This document shows positions 17,055-25,734 of a stretch of 64,000 bases of DNA, piece by piece. The position numbers and the translations under genes were made by a program. The DNA comes from Micavibrio aeruginosavorus ARL-13 (GTDB lineage: Bacteria > Pseudomonadota > Alphaproteobacteria > Micavibrionales > Micavibrionaceae), in assembly GCF_000226315.1 (NCBI RefSeq), contig NC_016026.1, forward strand, positions 2,170,001 to 2,234,000, in the 5' to 3' direction. The first letter of the stretch is position 1, and every line of letters starts with the position of its first letter. Under the pieces are notes generated by a model. The model made no database searches. It was given only the letters and a program-made list of their open reading frames with translations, and was not told the origin of the DNA.

Positions 17055-17873
17055 ATGGCCGATGAACCGAATGCCACCCAACCGGACCAGGATGTCCCGC
17101 TGAAGCCCGTGGGCAAGGCCGGGAAGGTTATTGCCCCGACCGCAACGCAATCGGGCGCGGGGGTGGCGTGGAGTAACGGGGCCGCGACCTATGCCGGCAG
17201 TGACGGCAAGGACATGTTCAATGGCAGCGAGAAGGACGATATTTTCCTGTCCAACGGATCAACCAAAAACACCGACCCATCCGATCCGGGTCGTGACCGT
17301 GAAACCATGAACGGGCACGCGGGGCACGACGTCGCCGTTCTGCCCGGTTTTCGTGAGGATTATAAGGCGGTGATGCCGCACGCCACACAATATCCGGGCG
17401 CCAATTCCCCGGCATGGGAAAACACCGATACGCTGTATGGCCGCGTGATCGCGCTGGAGAATATTCATACGGGCGAAAGTTACGTGATGAGCAATGTCGA
17501 ATCCGTTGTGTTCGACAAGGGCGACCCGTTTGCCAACCCGAAACAGGCGGTGCAAAACCTGCCCGAAAAAATTGCAAGTGGCGCGATGCAAAGCGCCAGC
17601 ACACAGGAATTGCATTTACAGGCGCAAGCCGATTTGTCGCCCGCCGAGCAACGCACCGCCAAAATCGCCGCCACCCGCGAATGCGCGCAAGAGGTGGCCG
17701 GACAATATAAGCTGGGCATGGGCGTTGAGGGCATGATCGACATGGCCGATCAGGTCGTGCAAAAACTGGATCAAAGCGGAATTGAGGTGGATAGCCGCAA
17801 GCCGCCGGAAGCCGACCAGCCAACATCGAATGTCACGCAACGCGCCTTTGCCATGGATATAAAGCCGATGTAG
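17055..17873 (+). CDS. Hypothetical protein with an RTX-like nonapeptide
   Basis: 272 residues, acidic, with no signal peptide. The segment GSDGKDMFNGSEKDDIFLSNG (about 48-68) resembles a degenerate hemolysin-type calcium-binding repeat, and ENIHTGESYVMSNVESVVF resembles the 'v.niE.v.f' edge of RTX-rich proteins. The C-terminal third is helical and Gln/Ala-rich. The start has GAGGAT 11 bases upstream. Such single-repeat proteins can be type I secretion substrates, but no transporter lies nearby and the function is unknown. The stop codon sits inside the following terminator stem. Confidence 0.7.
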   Translation: MADEPNATQPDQDVPLKPVGKAGKVIAPTATQSGAGVAWSNGAATYAGSDGKDMFNGSEKDDIFLSNGSTKNTDPSDPGRDRETMNGHAGHDVAVLPGFREDYKAVMPHATQYPGANSPAWENTDTLYGRVIALENIHTGESYVMSNVESVVFDKGDPFANPKQAVQNLPEKIASGAMQSASTQELHLQAQADLSPAEQRTAKIAATRECAQEVAGQYKLGMGVEGMIDMADQVVQKLDQSGIEVDSRKPPEADQPTSNVTQRAFAMDIKPM

Positions 17874-17891
17874 GCCACGGCTTTATTTTTT
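17861..17891 (+). terminator. Terminator overlapping the stop codon
   Basis: AAAGCCG (17861-17867)/CGGCTTT (17878-17884) with ATTTTTTC behind it. The left arm is in the last codons of the RTX-like protein gene. Confidence 0.75.
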
Positions 17892-18829
17892 CAGCGTTTC
17901 AACACCGGAACCGCCCGGCCATCCTTGCGGTAATCGCAAGCCGATCCGCCCGCTTCATAAACACTCTTCAAATAATCGAAATAGGATTTCACAACCCCGT
18001 AGGCGCGCGGATAATGGCGCGACAGGTTGCTACCCCCCTGCCCTGAGGCTTCGGCCCAGAGTTCCGCGAAGACTTCACGGCGCAGGCGCTGGCCTTCATC
18101 CTGTTTGCCGCCGATACGGATCGGCATGTAATAATCCAACGCCACCACATCCGGCTTTGTCCCGCGAATATGGCGCAGATCGTCGGCAATGGCGGTGCGA
18201 TAATCACGGCGGTCGGTTAAGCGACCTTCGGCACGGGTGCCGCTTTGTTCAAAACTGTAATTACCGAGAATATCATCCACCATATGACCCGTTTCATGGT
18301 TGGCAATGCGTACACCGCGCGCGGGTTCTTCGTAAAACCCGATGGAGCGGTACGTGCCGTTTTTGTTTTTACGCACATCGGCCAACATGAAGGGAAAATA
18401 CAGACGGCGTTCATATTCCAAATACAGCCCCGGCGTGGTGTAGCCATTGGCCGCGTTTTTGCGCGATGGCAACGATTCCGCCAACCCGTACCGCGACCAC
18501 ACAAACACACCGCCATCATTATAGGTCAGGGCCCGTGTATGGTGCGGGATGGTTGCGTAAATTTTATCGGCCCGCGCGTGCATTTTTGCATCGAAATGGG
18601 CCGATTGCATGACGTAGGTCAGCCCCTTTGTCCGGTATTCCGGTGCCGGATCAAGGCCGGACGTCACGGGGATGATCGCGGCGCGACGCTGCATTTCCTG
18701 CACCGCGCAGGATGCGCCGAGCCGCTTGCTCAGGCCCGCATGATCAAAGGTCGCCGCAAGATCGGCCGCCTGCACCGCGGATAAACCAAGCCCGGCCACA
18801 GCCGCGCAGAAAATTTTTGTAAGGGTCAT
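17891..18829 (-). CDS. Secreted zincin-like metallopeptidase (HETGH)
   Basis: 312 residues. The N-terminus (MTLTKIFCAAVAGLGLSAVQAA) is a signal peptide, so the product is periplasmic or secreted. The zinc motif HEXXH is present as NHETGHMVDD near residue 180. The acidic stretch EVFAELWAEASGQGG, about 80 residues later, could give the third ligand Glu as in gluzincins. Tyr/Pro-rich segments lie around both. I cannot place it in a named family; it resembles anthrax lethal factor-type catalytic domains in spacing only. It ends at the terminator of the RTX-like gene (convergent). Peptidase activity is inferred from the motif. Confidence 0.75.
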   Translation of the reverse strand: MTLTKIFCAAVAGLGLSAVQAADLAATFDHAGLSKRLGASCAVQEMQRRAAIIPVTSGLDPAPEYRTKGLTYVMQSAHFDAKMHARADKIYATIPHHTRALTYNDGGVFVWSRYGLAESLPSRKNAANGYTTPGLYLEYERRLYFPFMLADVRKNKNGTYRSIGFYEEPARGVRIANHETGHMVDDILGNYSFEQSGTRAEGRLTDRRDYRTAIADDLRHIRGTKPDVVALDYYMPIRIGGKQDEGQRLRREVFAELWAEASGQGGSNLSRHYPRAYGVVKSYFDYLKSVYEAGGSACDYRKDGRAVPVLKR

Positions 18830-18910
18830 AATGCCCCGCCCCAGTTCGTTTTTTATTGTTTGATGGGCGCGACGCTATAACACCCCGCGCCGCCTGCGCA
18901 AGAATAAAGA

Positions 18911-18936
18911 AAAAGCCGCTGAAATCAGCGGCTTTT
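18911..18936. terminator. Terminator between SAM hydrolase and metallopeptidase genes
   Basis: AAAAGCCGCTGA (18911-18922)/TCAGCGGCTTTT (18925-18936), 12-bp stem with A and T tails on both sides. It acts on the leftward operon ending at 18957. Confidence 0.8.
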
Positions 18937-18956
18937 TCCAAATCTTCAAAGGCCTT

Positions 18957-19775
18957 TTAGCGCCAGTTGACCTTAATCCCGCCCGGCGGGGTGCCGAAGC
19001 TTTTCGAGGCGTTGCCGCCGCGTTTGACCATTTCGGCAAATTCCATGCGCGATCCGTCCGGCAAGGCCCAGCCCGAGCTGCCCTTGGCCAAACAATATTC
19101 ACCATCCGCCACGGCAAAAATGCCCGTGCCGACCATGGCCACCTGTTCCCGGCCATTGATTTCCACGGTGACCTTTTCACCGTGATGCGCATCCAGATCC
19201 TTGGGATCGATCGAGCACTTCAGATTGCCGTACCCATCGGTGTAGACAACCACGTTTTTCGGCAACGCATCCGGCACGGTGTGGGTGACATCATCACCCA
19301 ACAGGCTTTCATCCCCGCGCGCAATCGCTCCCACGGCCACCGGAAAATTATCCCGGGACCGGAATTGCGACCCCGCCGCAGAAACCTTAATCAAACGGAT
19401 GGAATCGGTGAACGGTTTGATCAGGGTCAGGGAATAACCACTGTTCACCGCCACCACCCGCACGCCGTTTTTCAATTTGGCGTAGACCAGACCTTCGCCT
19501 TCGTTATCGACGCGGGCTTGCGCCTTGTCCTTGCGCGGGGCCGTATTGACGTAGAAAATATGGCGGTCACCCAGCGGAGAATTCACCGCCAACTGCGCCA
19601 GCATAAAGCCCGTGGCGATCGTGTCGAAGACGGGAACGGACGACAAACGCACGCTGAAATGCGCGCCCGGAATATCCATCAACTGCGCATCCAGACGGTC
19701 AGACACCTCGGCAAAGGCCATATCGCCCAACTGGCCGTAATCACCAATCACCCGTACGAAATATTGTGTTGTCAT
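18957..19775 (-). CDS. S-adenosylmethionine hydroxide adenosyltransferase (SAM hydrolase)
   Basis: 272 residues from the ATG at 19775, with AAGGG 8 bases upstream; a GTG at 19796 is in frame but inside the deacetylase gene spacer. The family (DUF62) signatures are complete in order: VRVIGDYGQLGDMAFAEV, PGAHFSV, VPVFDTIATGFMLAQLAVNS, HIFYVNTAPRKD, NEGEGLVYAKL and GVRVVAVNSGYSLTLIKPF. Members cleave SAM to adenosine and methionine using water. It is the fourth gene of an operon with CDF transporter, glucokinase and deacetylase and begins 23 bases after the deacetylase stop. The physiological role is not known. Confidence 0.9.
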   Translation of the reverse strand: MTTQYFVRVIGDYGQLGDMAFAEVSDRLDAQLMDIPGAHFSVRLSSVPVFDTIATGFMLAQLAVNSPLGDRHIFYVNTAPRKDKAQARVDNEGEGLVYAKLKNGVRVVAVNSGYSLTLIKPFTDSIRLIKVSAAGSQFRSRDNFPVAVGAIARGDESLLGDDVTHTVPDALPKNVVVYTDGYGNLKCSIDPKDLDAHHGEKVTVEINGREQVAMVGTGIFAVADGEYCLAKGSSGWALPDGSRMEFAEMVKRGGNASKSFGTPPGGIKVNWR

Positions 19776-19798
19776 GTTTGCACCCTTTTGTTGCACGT

Positions 19799-20590
19799 TC
19801 AGATTTTGAATTTAAAGCCGCGATCCAACATGTGGTCGACCAAAGCCAGCGTGTCATCGACAATATCGGCCTGATCATGCGCCAGGATGATATGCGCCGT
19901 ATCGGTGCGTTGCAGCCACGGATCGTTATCAATTTTCGCCTTCAAATCATCCAGCGTTTTATAGGGCCAATTACCCTTATGCCGCGGGGTAATCATCCAA
20001 TCCGAAGTTGAAAAAGTAAACATGGCATCAATCGCCTGCGCCATTTCGGTATCGCGATACCAAGGCAGGGCGACATTGTTAAAGGCAGGTTTGGTAAAGC
20101 CGTTGGATTTCAGCCACAATTGCAATTGCGCCTTTTTCCCCTTGGCTTCTTCACTGGGCGGGTCCATCGACACGTTCAAACCATCGGCGAACAATTTAAT
20201 CAGAATATCCCGATGTTCGTCGGGAACCTTTTGAAAATCTACAACCCAACCGCCCGTACCGCGATCCATGTGGGGAAAGCGGAAATATTTCGGCCATGTA
20301 TCCATACCTGCATCGGCCCAGCATTGGTCGAGCAATTTTTGCGTCGCCGTGATTTCCGCCGTGATTTCATCGAATGAAATCTGACTGGAACGGCGGTGGT
20401 TATAGGCGTGGTTGGCGGCGATAAATCCCTTTTTAATTGCACGCGTGACCGAAGCACGGTTTTTTTCCAGCAAATCCCCACGGCAAAAGAAAATTGCCGG
20501 AACACCGGAAGCCTCCAGCGCATCCACCATATCATCCATACGGGATGACGGTGAATCATCAATCGTCAGATAGGCAATACGCTCAGTCAT
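19799..20590 (-). CDS. Polysaccharide deacetylase family protein
   Basis: 263 residues. The NodB homology domain is recognisable: motif 1 as YLTIDDSPSS (the usual TFDDG is TIDDS), motif 2 as NHAYNH (HxxxH metal site), motif 3 as RFPHMDRG and the last motif as HIILAHDQAD. It has no signal peptide, so it is cytoplasmic or acts on a soluble substrate. Its start abuts the glucokinase stop (TAGATG). The Ser in place of the conserved Gly in motif 1 may change activity; the substrate is unknown. Confidence 0.85.
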   Translation of the reverse strand: MTERIAYLTIDDSPSSRMDDMVDALEASGVPAIFFCRGDLLEKNRASVTRAIKKGFIAANHAYNHRRSSQISFDEITAEITATQKLLDQCWADAGMDTWPKYFRFPHMDRGTGGWVVDFQKVPDEHRDILIKLFADGLNVSMDPPSEEAKGKKAQLQLWLKSNGFTKPAFNNVALPWYRDTEMAQAIDAMFTFSTSDWMITPRHKGNWPYKTLDDLKAKIDNDPWLQRTDTAHIILAHDQADIVDDTLALVDHMLDRGFKFKI

Positions 20591-21565
20591 CTATCCATTC
20601 TTTCTGTTACTGCGATCCATGGCAATCAAACCGCGCAGGGCGATATACGGATCATTCACGATAAACACGGGTGTTTTATCCAGATCGGCCTTCACCGACG
20701 GCGCGGGCTTCAGGGTCATAAAGTCCAAAACACGCGCATGATCAAACAAACCCTTTTCATACAGACGGGCCGTCAACCCGCCATCCAGATATAAACCGCC
20801 ATACGATTCCAACGTAATCGCCACATTGTGCATAAACAGCCCCAGAAATTCATGGAACAGGCGCAACGTTTCAACCACCGACGGATTATCGGCATAATCC
20901 AGAACATGGGCCGCGTTTTCCAGCGGCAGTGGTTCATCGCCGTTCATCTGGCACACGGCACGGTACAGGGTCGGTAAACCGCGGCCGCTGACCACATCTT
21001 CGACAATGACCATGCGATCATGGCCATTCAACCGTCCAACCAGTTCGCAAATCAGATGATGTTCATCATTCAAACACGACGCCATCATGTGGCCGCCATG
21101 CGTCCCCTGCACGCGCCAGCGCCCGTTTTCCAAAGGCAGCGCATAGGCCAACCCCAGCCCCGTCCCCGGGCCCAGAATGGCACGCGGGTAATGATGATCA
21201 GATTGCGTCCCCCGAATGGCGTACAAAGCATGGTCCGGCACGCACGTCATGCCCCAGGCAGAGGCCGCGAAATCATTGATAACGCCGTCCAGAGCCATAC
21301 CGCGCTTGCGCAGGGCCGCCGGATCAATCGCCCAGCCTTCGTTGTTGAAAAACCGGTAAACCCCATCCCCCGCATCATTCGCGGCGGCGGCAACGGCCAC
21401 AGAATCCGGATCATGGATATCCGTTTCCATACAATAAAATTCAACGGCATCATACAGGTCGGAAAAATTGGATACGGCATAACGACGCGGATCAACCGGA
21501 TCACGGCCGCCGTGGTCTTGGGCCAGACGAATATGCGTTCCGCCAATATCACAAATCACGCGCAT
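20591..21565 (-). CDS. glk: Glucokinase
   Basis: 324 residues of the Glk family (PF02685), close to the usual length. The phosphate loop is the N-terminal MRVICDIGGTHIRLA. The central signatures AILGPGTGLGLAYALP, GTHGGHMMASC, GLYLDGGLTARLYEKG and the catalytic VINDFAASAWGM (Asp) are all present. It phosphorylates glucose with ATP as the first step of glucose use. The start overlaps the upstream CDF transporter stop (TAATG), so translation is coupled. Confidence 0.92.
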   Translation of the reverse strand: MRVICDIGGTHIRLAQDHGGRDPVDPRRYAVSNFSDLYDAVEFYCMETDIHDPDSVAVAAAANDAGDGVYRFFNNEGWAIDPAALRKRGMALDGVINDFAASAWGMTCVPDHALYAIRGTQSDHHYPRAILGPGTGLGLAYALPLENGRWRVQGTHGGHMMASCLNDEHHLICELVGRLNGHDRMVIVEDVVSGRGLPTLYRAVCQMNGDEPLPLENAAHVLDYADNPSVVETLRLFHEFLGLFMHNVAITLESYGGLYLDGGLTARLYEKGLFDHARVLDFMTLKPAPSVKADLDKTPVFIVNDPYIALRGLIAMDRSNRKNG

Positions 21566-22485
21566 TAATGATGCACCCCCGGCACGGAATGGCGACTGTC
21601 GTCAATATCACCAAGCGGGTCCATATGGATCATCACTTCGGCATTCGGAAATTCACGCACCAATGCAATTTCAATATCGCGCGTAATATCATGCGCGTGA
21701 ATCAGTTTCATGTCCGGGTCCAGTTCGACATCGAAATAAATGTAAATCTGCATTCCCGATGCCCGGGTGCGCAGATCATGGATACCGTGAATGCGCGGCT
21801 CGGCGCGAATGATCTCCTCAATCCGCGTCCGGGTTTCGCGCGGCAATTCGCGGTCCAGCAGCATGTCGATCCCCTGCCGCCCGATGCCCCACGCCAACCA
21901 TCCCAACCAGCCCGCCACACCCAGGGCAAAAACCGGATCAATCCACCACGGCCCCCCCATGGATTGCACGGCCAGCGCCGCAATCACCCCGCCATTGACG
22001 ACGATATCGGATGAATAATGCGCCCGGTCCGCCTGCACCGCCAGGGACGGCGCGGCCCGCAGGATGCGATTTTGCACCAGCACCAGACCAACGGAAAGCA
22101 CAATGGCAATCGCCATGACGATGATGGCCACGCCATGGGCTTGAATATCCTGTGGTTCCGCCAGACGGCGCACCGATTCCAACGCCAGGAAAACCCCGGC
22201 TCCGGTAATAAAGGCCGCCTGCAACAAGGCTGCCAACCCCTCAACCTTGCCATGACCGTGGCGATGATTCTTGTCGGCGGGCAACAGGGAAATATGGATG
22301 GCCAGCGCATTCATCCCCGACACAACCGCATCGGACAGAGAATCGATGAGTGAAGCCAAAATACTGACCGACCCCGTCATAAACAGGGCGATTGTCTTGA
22401 TAACAATCAGCACGCTGACCGTCACGATCGAGGCGATCGCGGCGTGCATGGCGCGTTTGGGTTGATAAATCGGCGTATCCGTCAT
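21565..22485 (-). CDS. Cation diffusion facilitator (CDF) transporter
   Basis: 306 residues. The first spans (VTVSVLIVIKTIALFMTGSV, then LASLIDSLSDAVVSGMNA) include the metal-site pair SLxDSxxD. A second pair is in SDIVVNGGVI, and HRHGHGKVEGLAALLQAAF is the usual histidine-containing loop. A cytosolic metallochaperone-like domain closes the protein (MQIYIYFDVELDPDMKLIHA, ending MIHMDP). It exports Zn2+, Fe2+ or Cd2+ in exchange for protons. First gene of the leftward operon; residues fit the FieF/ZitB type, but the metal cannot be assigned. Confidence 0.92.
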   Translation of the reverse strand: MTDTPIYQPKRAMHAAIASIVTVSVLIVIKTIALFMTGSVSILASLIDSLSDAVVSGMNALAIHISLLPADKNHRHGHGKVEGLAALLQAAFITGAGVFLALESVRRLAEPQDIQAHGVAIIVMAIAIVLSVGLVLVQNRILRAAPSLAVQADRAHYSSDIVVNGGVIAALAVQSMGGPWWIDPVFALGVAGWLGWLAWGIGRQGIDMLLDRELPRETRTRIEEIIRAEPRIHGIHDLRTRASGMQIYIYFDVELDPDMKLIHAHDITRDIEIALVREFPNAEVMIHMDPLGDIDDSRHSVPGVHH

Positions 22486-22535
22486 AGCTCGTGCAGGATG
22501 CCATGATTTGCGCCCCCGTTCCAGACAGGCACAAA

Positions 22536-22561
22536 AAAAGAGCGGATTTAACCGCTCTTTT
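22536..22561. terminator. Terminator after the RND permease gene
   Basis: AAAAGAGCGG/CCGCTCTTTT, 10-bp stem with loop ATTTAA and T/A tails, so it can work in both directions. It lies between the efflux operon end and the CDF operon start. Confidence 0.85.
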
Positions 22562-22581
22562 TCGTAAGGTCCGATATAGGC

Positions 22582-25500
22582 TTATTCCGCGTCAACCGCC
22601 GCCAGTTGCTGGGCGCGGGTGGATTTGGACGCGGCACGGTGATCTTTTGCCAGAATCGTGTATACGGACGGCAGCACGAACAGGGTGAACAGCGTCCCGA
22701 TCAGCATCCCGGCCACAATCACCACACCGATGGAGAAACGGCTGGCTGCCCCGGCCCCGTCGGCCAGAACCAGCGGGATCAGACCCACGACCATCGCCGC
22801 CGTGGTCATCAAAATCGGACGCAGGCGCACACGGGCGGCTTCCTCAATCGCGGCGCGGCGGTCCAGATCATGTTCCACCTGGGCCTTGTTCGCGAATTCG
22901 ACCATCAAAATCCCGTGCTTGGAAATCAACCCAACAAGGGTAATCAAACCAATCTGGGTATAGATGTTCATGGTCGCGACACCAAGGAACAACGGCAACA
23001 GTGCACCGGACATGGCCAGCGGCACCGTCATCATGATGACCAACGGATCGCGGAACGATTCAAACTGCGCCGCCAGAACCAGGAAAATGGCGATAATGGC
23101 GAAGCCGAACGTGATGTAAAGCTGGCTACCCTCGTTCACAAACTGGCGAGAATCGCTCATCCAGTCATAGCTGAACCCCTTAGGCAGGATTTCATCCGCC
23201 TTGGCCTGCAGGAAGCTGACAATATCACCCATCGCCACACCCGGCATCGGAATGGCCGAGAAGGTGGCGGAGTTCAGCTGGTTAAACTGGACCAGTTTGT
23301 CAGGGGAGGATTTCATGCTGACGCTGGCCACGGTGGACAACGGCACCATATCGCCATTGCCGGCACGCACATAATATTGCGTCAACGATTCCGGCGTAAT
23401 TCGGTCGGCACGCGGCACCTGCGGAATAACGTCATAGGACCGCCCATCCAGGTTAAAACGGTTCACATAGTTTTCACCCAGCATCAGTGCAAATGTATCG
23501 CCGATATCACGCATGGTGATGCCCAGCTGGTTCGCCTTGTTCCGGTCAATGGTGATTTCAACAACCGGGGTGTTAAAGTTCAGATCGGAGTCGGTCATCA
23601 TGAACATGCCGCTTTCCGCCGCCGCTTTTTTCAGATCTTCCATCACGCGGTAAACGGTTTCATACCCTTCGGTCGAACGGATAACCATCTGCACCGGCAT
23701 ACCGCCCGTGGACCCCGGCAGAGCCGGCAGAGAGAAGGTAAACACCAGTTCCCCATCAATCGCACCCACCTGTTGCTGGATATCCTGTTGAATTTGCGAC
23801 GCGGACCGATCCCGCTCCGACCAGTCTTTCAACAACATGCCACCAAAGCCGTTGCTGGGCCCATCGGTGCCGACCAGAACGAAGGTCGAGCTGACCTCGG
23901 GAACGGCGCGGAAGATTTTTTCAACCTCGCGCCCGAACGCCATGGAATAATCCAGGTTGGCATATTGCGGTGCCTTGGTCGCGGTCAAAACAATACCCTG
24001 GTCTTCTTCAGGGGCCAGTTCACTGCGGGCACCACCGAACAGCAAGCCCAGCGACATCAGGATGCAGAAGCCGAAGAACAAGGTCACCGGACGGAATTCC
24101 AGCGTGCCGTGCAGGCGGCGCGCATAAAATCGTTCCAACTTGCTGAACGTTGCATCGACCTTGCGCGCAAACCATGTTTCGTTCATGCCGTGTTTCAGCA
24201 GAACCGAACACATCATCGGCGACAGGGTCAGGGCGACGATACCGGAAATAATCACGGCCCCGGCCAATGTGAAGGCAAATTCCTTGAACAGTGAACCCGT
24301 CACGCCCCCCATAAACCCAATCGGCGCATACACGGCGGCCAAAGTAATGGTCATGGCGATAATCGGACCGACGATTTCACGGGCGCCCTGAATGGCGGCC
24401 TGAACCGGGGTTTTGCCGTCTTCGATATGGCGGAAAACGTTTTCCACGACAACGATGGCATCATCCACCACCAGACCGATGGCCATAACCATGGCCAGCA
24501 GGGTCAGCAGGTTGATCGAAAACCCCAATGACAGCATCAGGAACGCCGCGCCGATCAGCGACAGCGGAATGGTCACAATCGGGATGATAACCGAACGGAA
24601 CGTCCCCAAAAACAGGAAGATCACAACCATAACAATCGCCATGGCTTCGATCAGGGTTTTTTGCACTTCATGAATGGCGGCATTAATGAAGATGGTCACG
24701 TCAAACGGAACAGCCACCTCCATCGACGGTGGCATGGTTTTTTCCAATTCCGGCAACATCGCCCGCACTTCCTTGACGATGTTCAGCGGGTTACCGGTCG
24801 GGGTGGCGTTCACACCGATATAAACAGCACGCTTGCTGTCCATCAGCGCGGCTTGATCGTAGTTTTGCGATCCCATTTCGATGGTACCGATATCGCGCAT
24901 CCGCACAATCGACCCATCAACGGTTTTTACAACCATGTTGCGGAATTCTTCAACATCAACCAGATCGGTATTGGTTTCGATGTTGGTGATGATATAGCTG
25001 CCCTTCATCTGACCGGGCGCGGATTGATAGTTGTTGGCCTGGATCGCCTGTGCCACGTCGGATGCGGTAATTTTTCGCGCCGCCATTTTTTGCGGGTCCA
25101 TCCAGATCCGCATGGCCAGCGTCTGCCCGCCAATCACATCGGCGGACGCCACACCCTCAACCGTGGCCAGCATCGGCTGAATCACGCGGATCAGGTAATC
25201 GGTAATCGCCGATGTCGGCAATTCGTCACTGGCAAAGCCCATATACATGATGGCCGACACGTCACCCGTGGATTTCAGGATGATCGGGTCGTTCGATTCC
25301 TGCGGAATCAAATATTTCACTTGGTTCAGCTTGGCCTGAATATCGACCATCGCCTTGTCGGAGTCGGAGTTCAGGCGCAAGTGTGCCGCGACCGATGACC
25401 GCCCCTGGGACGAGCTGGAGACCAGATACTCAACCCCCTCCGCCGTGGCGATGGCCTGCGCGATCGGGGTGGTCACGAAACCCTGCATCAATTCCGGGGA

Positions 25501-25662
25501 CGCACCGGGATAGCTGGTCGTCACGGTGATCACGGCCTGTTCGATTTCCGGATACTGACGGATCGGCAGATCAAAGGCCGCGCGCAGACCGACAAGCAGA
25601 ATCAGGATGCTGACCACAACGGCCAGAACCGGGCGCTTGATGAAAATATCGGTGAAAACCAT
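22582..25662 (-). CDS. RND efflux pump permease (HAE-1 type, AcrB-like)
   Basis: 1026 residues from the ATG at 25662; GGAAAG lies 5 bases upstream and the sequence VFTDIFIKRPVLAVVVSIL is the standard N-terminus. The proton relay in TM4 is AIGLVVDDAIVVVENVFRHI (Asp-Asp). Other spans are typical: TIPLSLIGAAFLMLSLGFS, AAQFESFRDPLVIMM, IYTQIGLITLVGLISKHGIL. It exports drugs or lipids through the inner membrane as a trimer. The fusion protein is encoded 72 bases upstream, but no outer-membrane channel gene is near, so an unlinked TolC homologue is needed. Confidence 0.95.
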   Translation of the reverse strand: MVFTDIFIKRPVLAVVVSILILLVGLRAAFDLPIRQYPEIEQAVITVTTSYPGASPELMQGFVTTPIAQAIATAEGVEYLVSSSSQGRSSVAAHLRLNSDSDKAMVDIQAKLNQVKYLIPQESNDPIILKSTGDVSAIMYMGFASDELPTSAITDYLIRVIQPMLATVEGVASADVIGGQTLAMRIWMDPQKMAARKITASDVAQAIQANNYQSAPGQMKGSYIITNIETNTDLVDVEEFRNMVVKTVDGSIVRMRDIGTIEMGSQNYDQAALMDSKRAVYIGVNATPTGNPLNIVKEVRAMLPELEKTMPPSMEVAVPFDVTIFINAAIHEVQKTLIEAMAIVMVVIFLFLGTFRSVIIPIVTIPLSLIGAAFLMLSLGFSINLLTLLAMVMAIGLVVDDAIVVVENVFRHIEDGKTPVQAAIQGAREIVGPIIAMTITLAAVYAPIGFMGGVTGSLFKEFAFTLAGAVIISGIVALTLSPMMCSVLLKHGMNETWFARKVDATFSKLERFYARRLHGTLEFRPVTLFFGFCILMSLGLLFGGARSELAPEEDQGIVLTATKAPQYANLDYSMAFGREVEKIFRAVPEVSSTFVLVGTDGPSNGFGGMLLKDWSERDRSASQIQQDIQQQVGAIDGELVFTFSLPALPGSTGGMPVQMVIRSTEGYETVYRVMEDLKKAAAESGMFMMTDSDLNFNTPVVEITIDRNKANQLGITMRDIGDTFALMLGENYVNRFNLDGRSYDVIPQVPRADRITPESLTQYYVRAGNGDMVPLSTVASVSMKSSPDKLVQFNQLNSATFSAIPMPGVAMGDIVSFLQAKADEILPKGFSYDWMSDSRQFVNEGSQLYITFGFAIIAIFLVLAAQFESFRDPLVIMMTVPLAMSGALLPLFLGVATMNIYTQIGLITLVGLISKHGILMVEFANKAQVEHDLDRRAAIEEAARVRLRPILMTTAAMVVGLIPLVLADGAGAASRFSIGVVIVAGMLIGTLFTLFVLPSVYTILAKDHRAASKSTRAQQLAAVDAE

Positions 25663-25734
25663 GGTCTTTCCCGTTTCTTTGAACACTTGAAGAAGGTTAC
25701 GCCCCCGCGCCATAGGTGGCGCGGGTCGGATTGA

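Noticed and set aside
22606-24294. Plus-strand open frame of about 560 codons
   Set aside because: Antisense shadow of the RND permease; His/Gln/Arg-rich without domain or start context.
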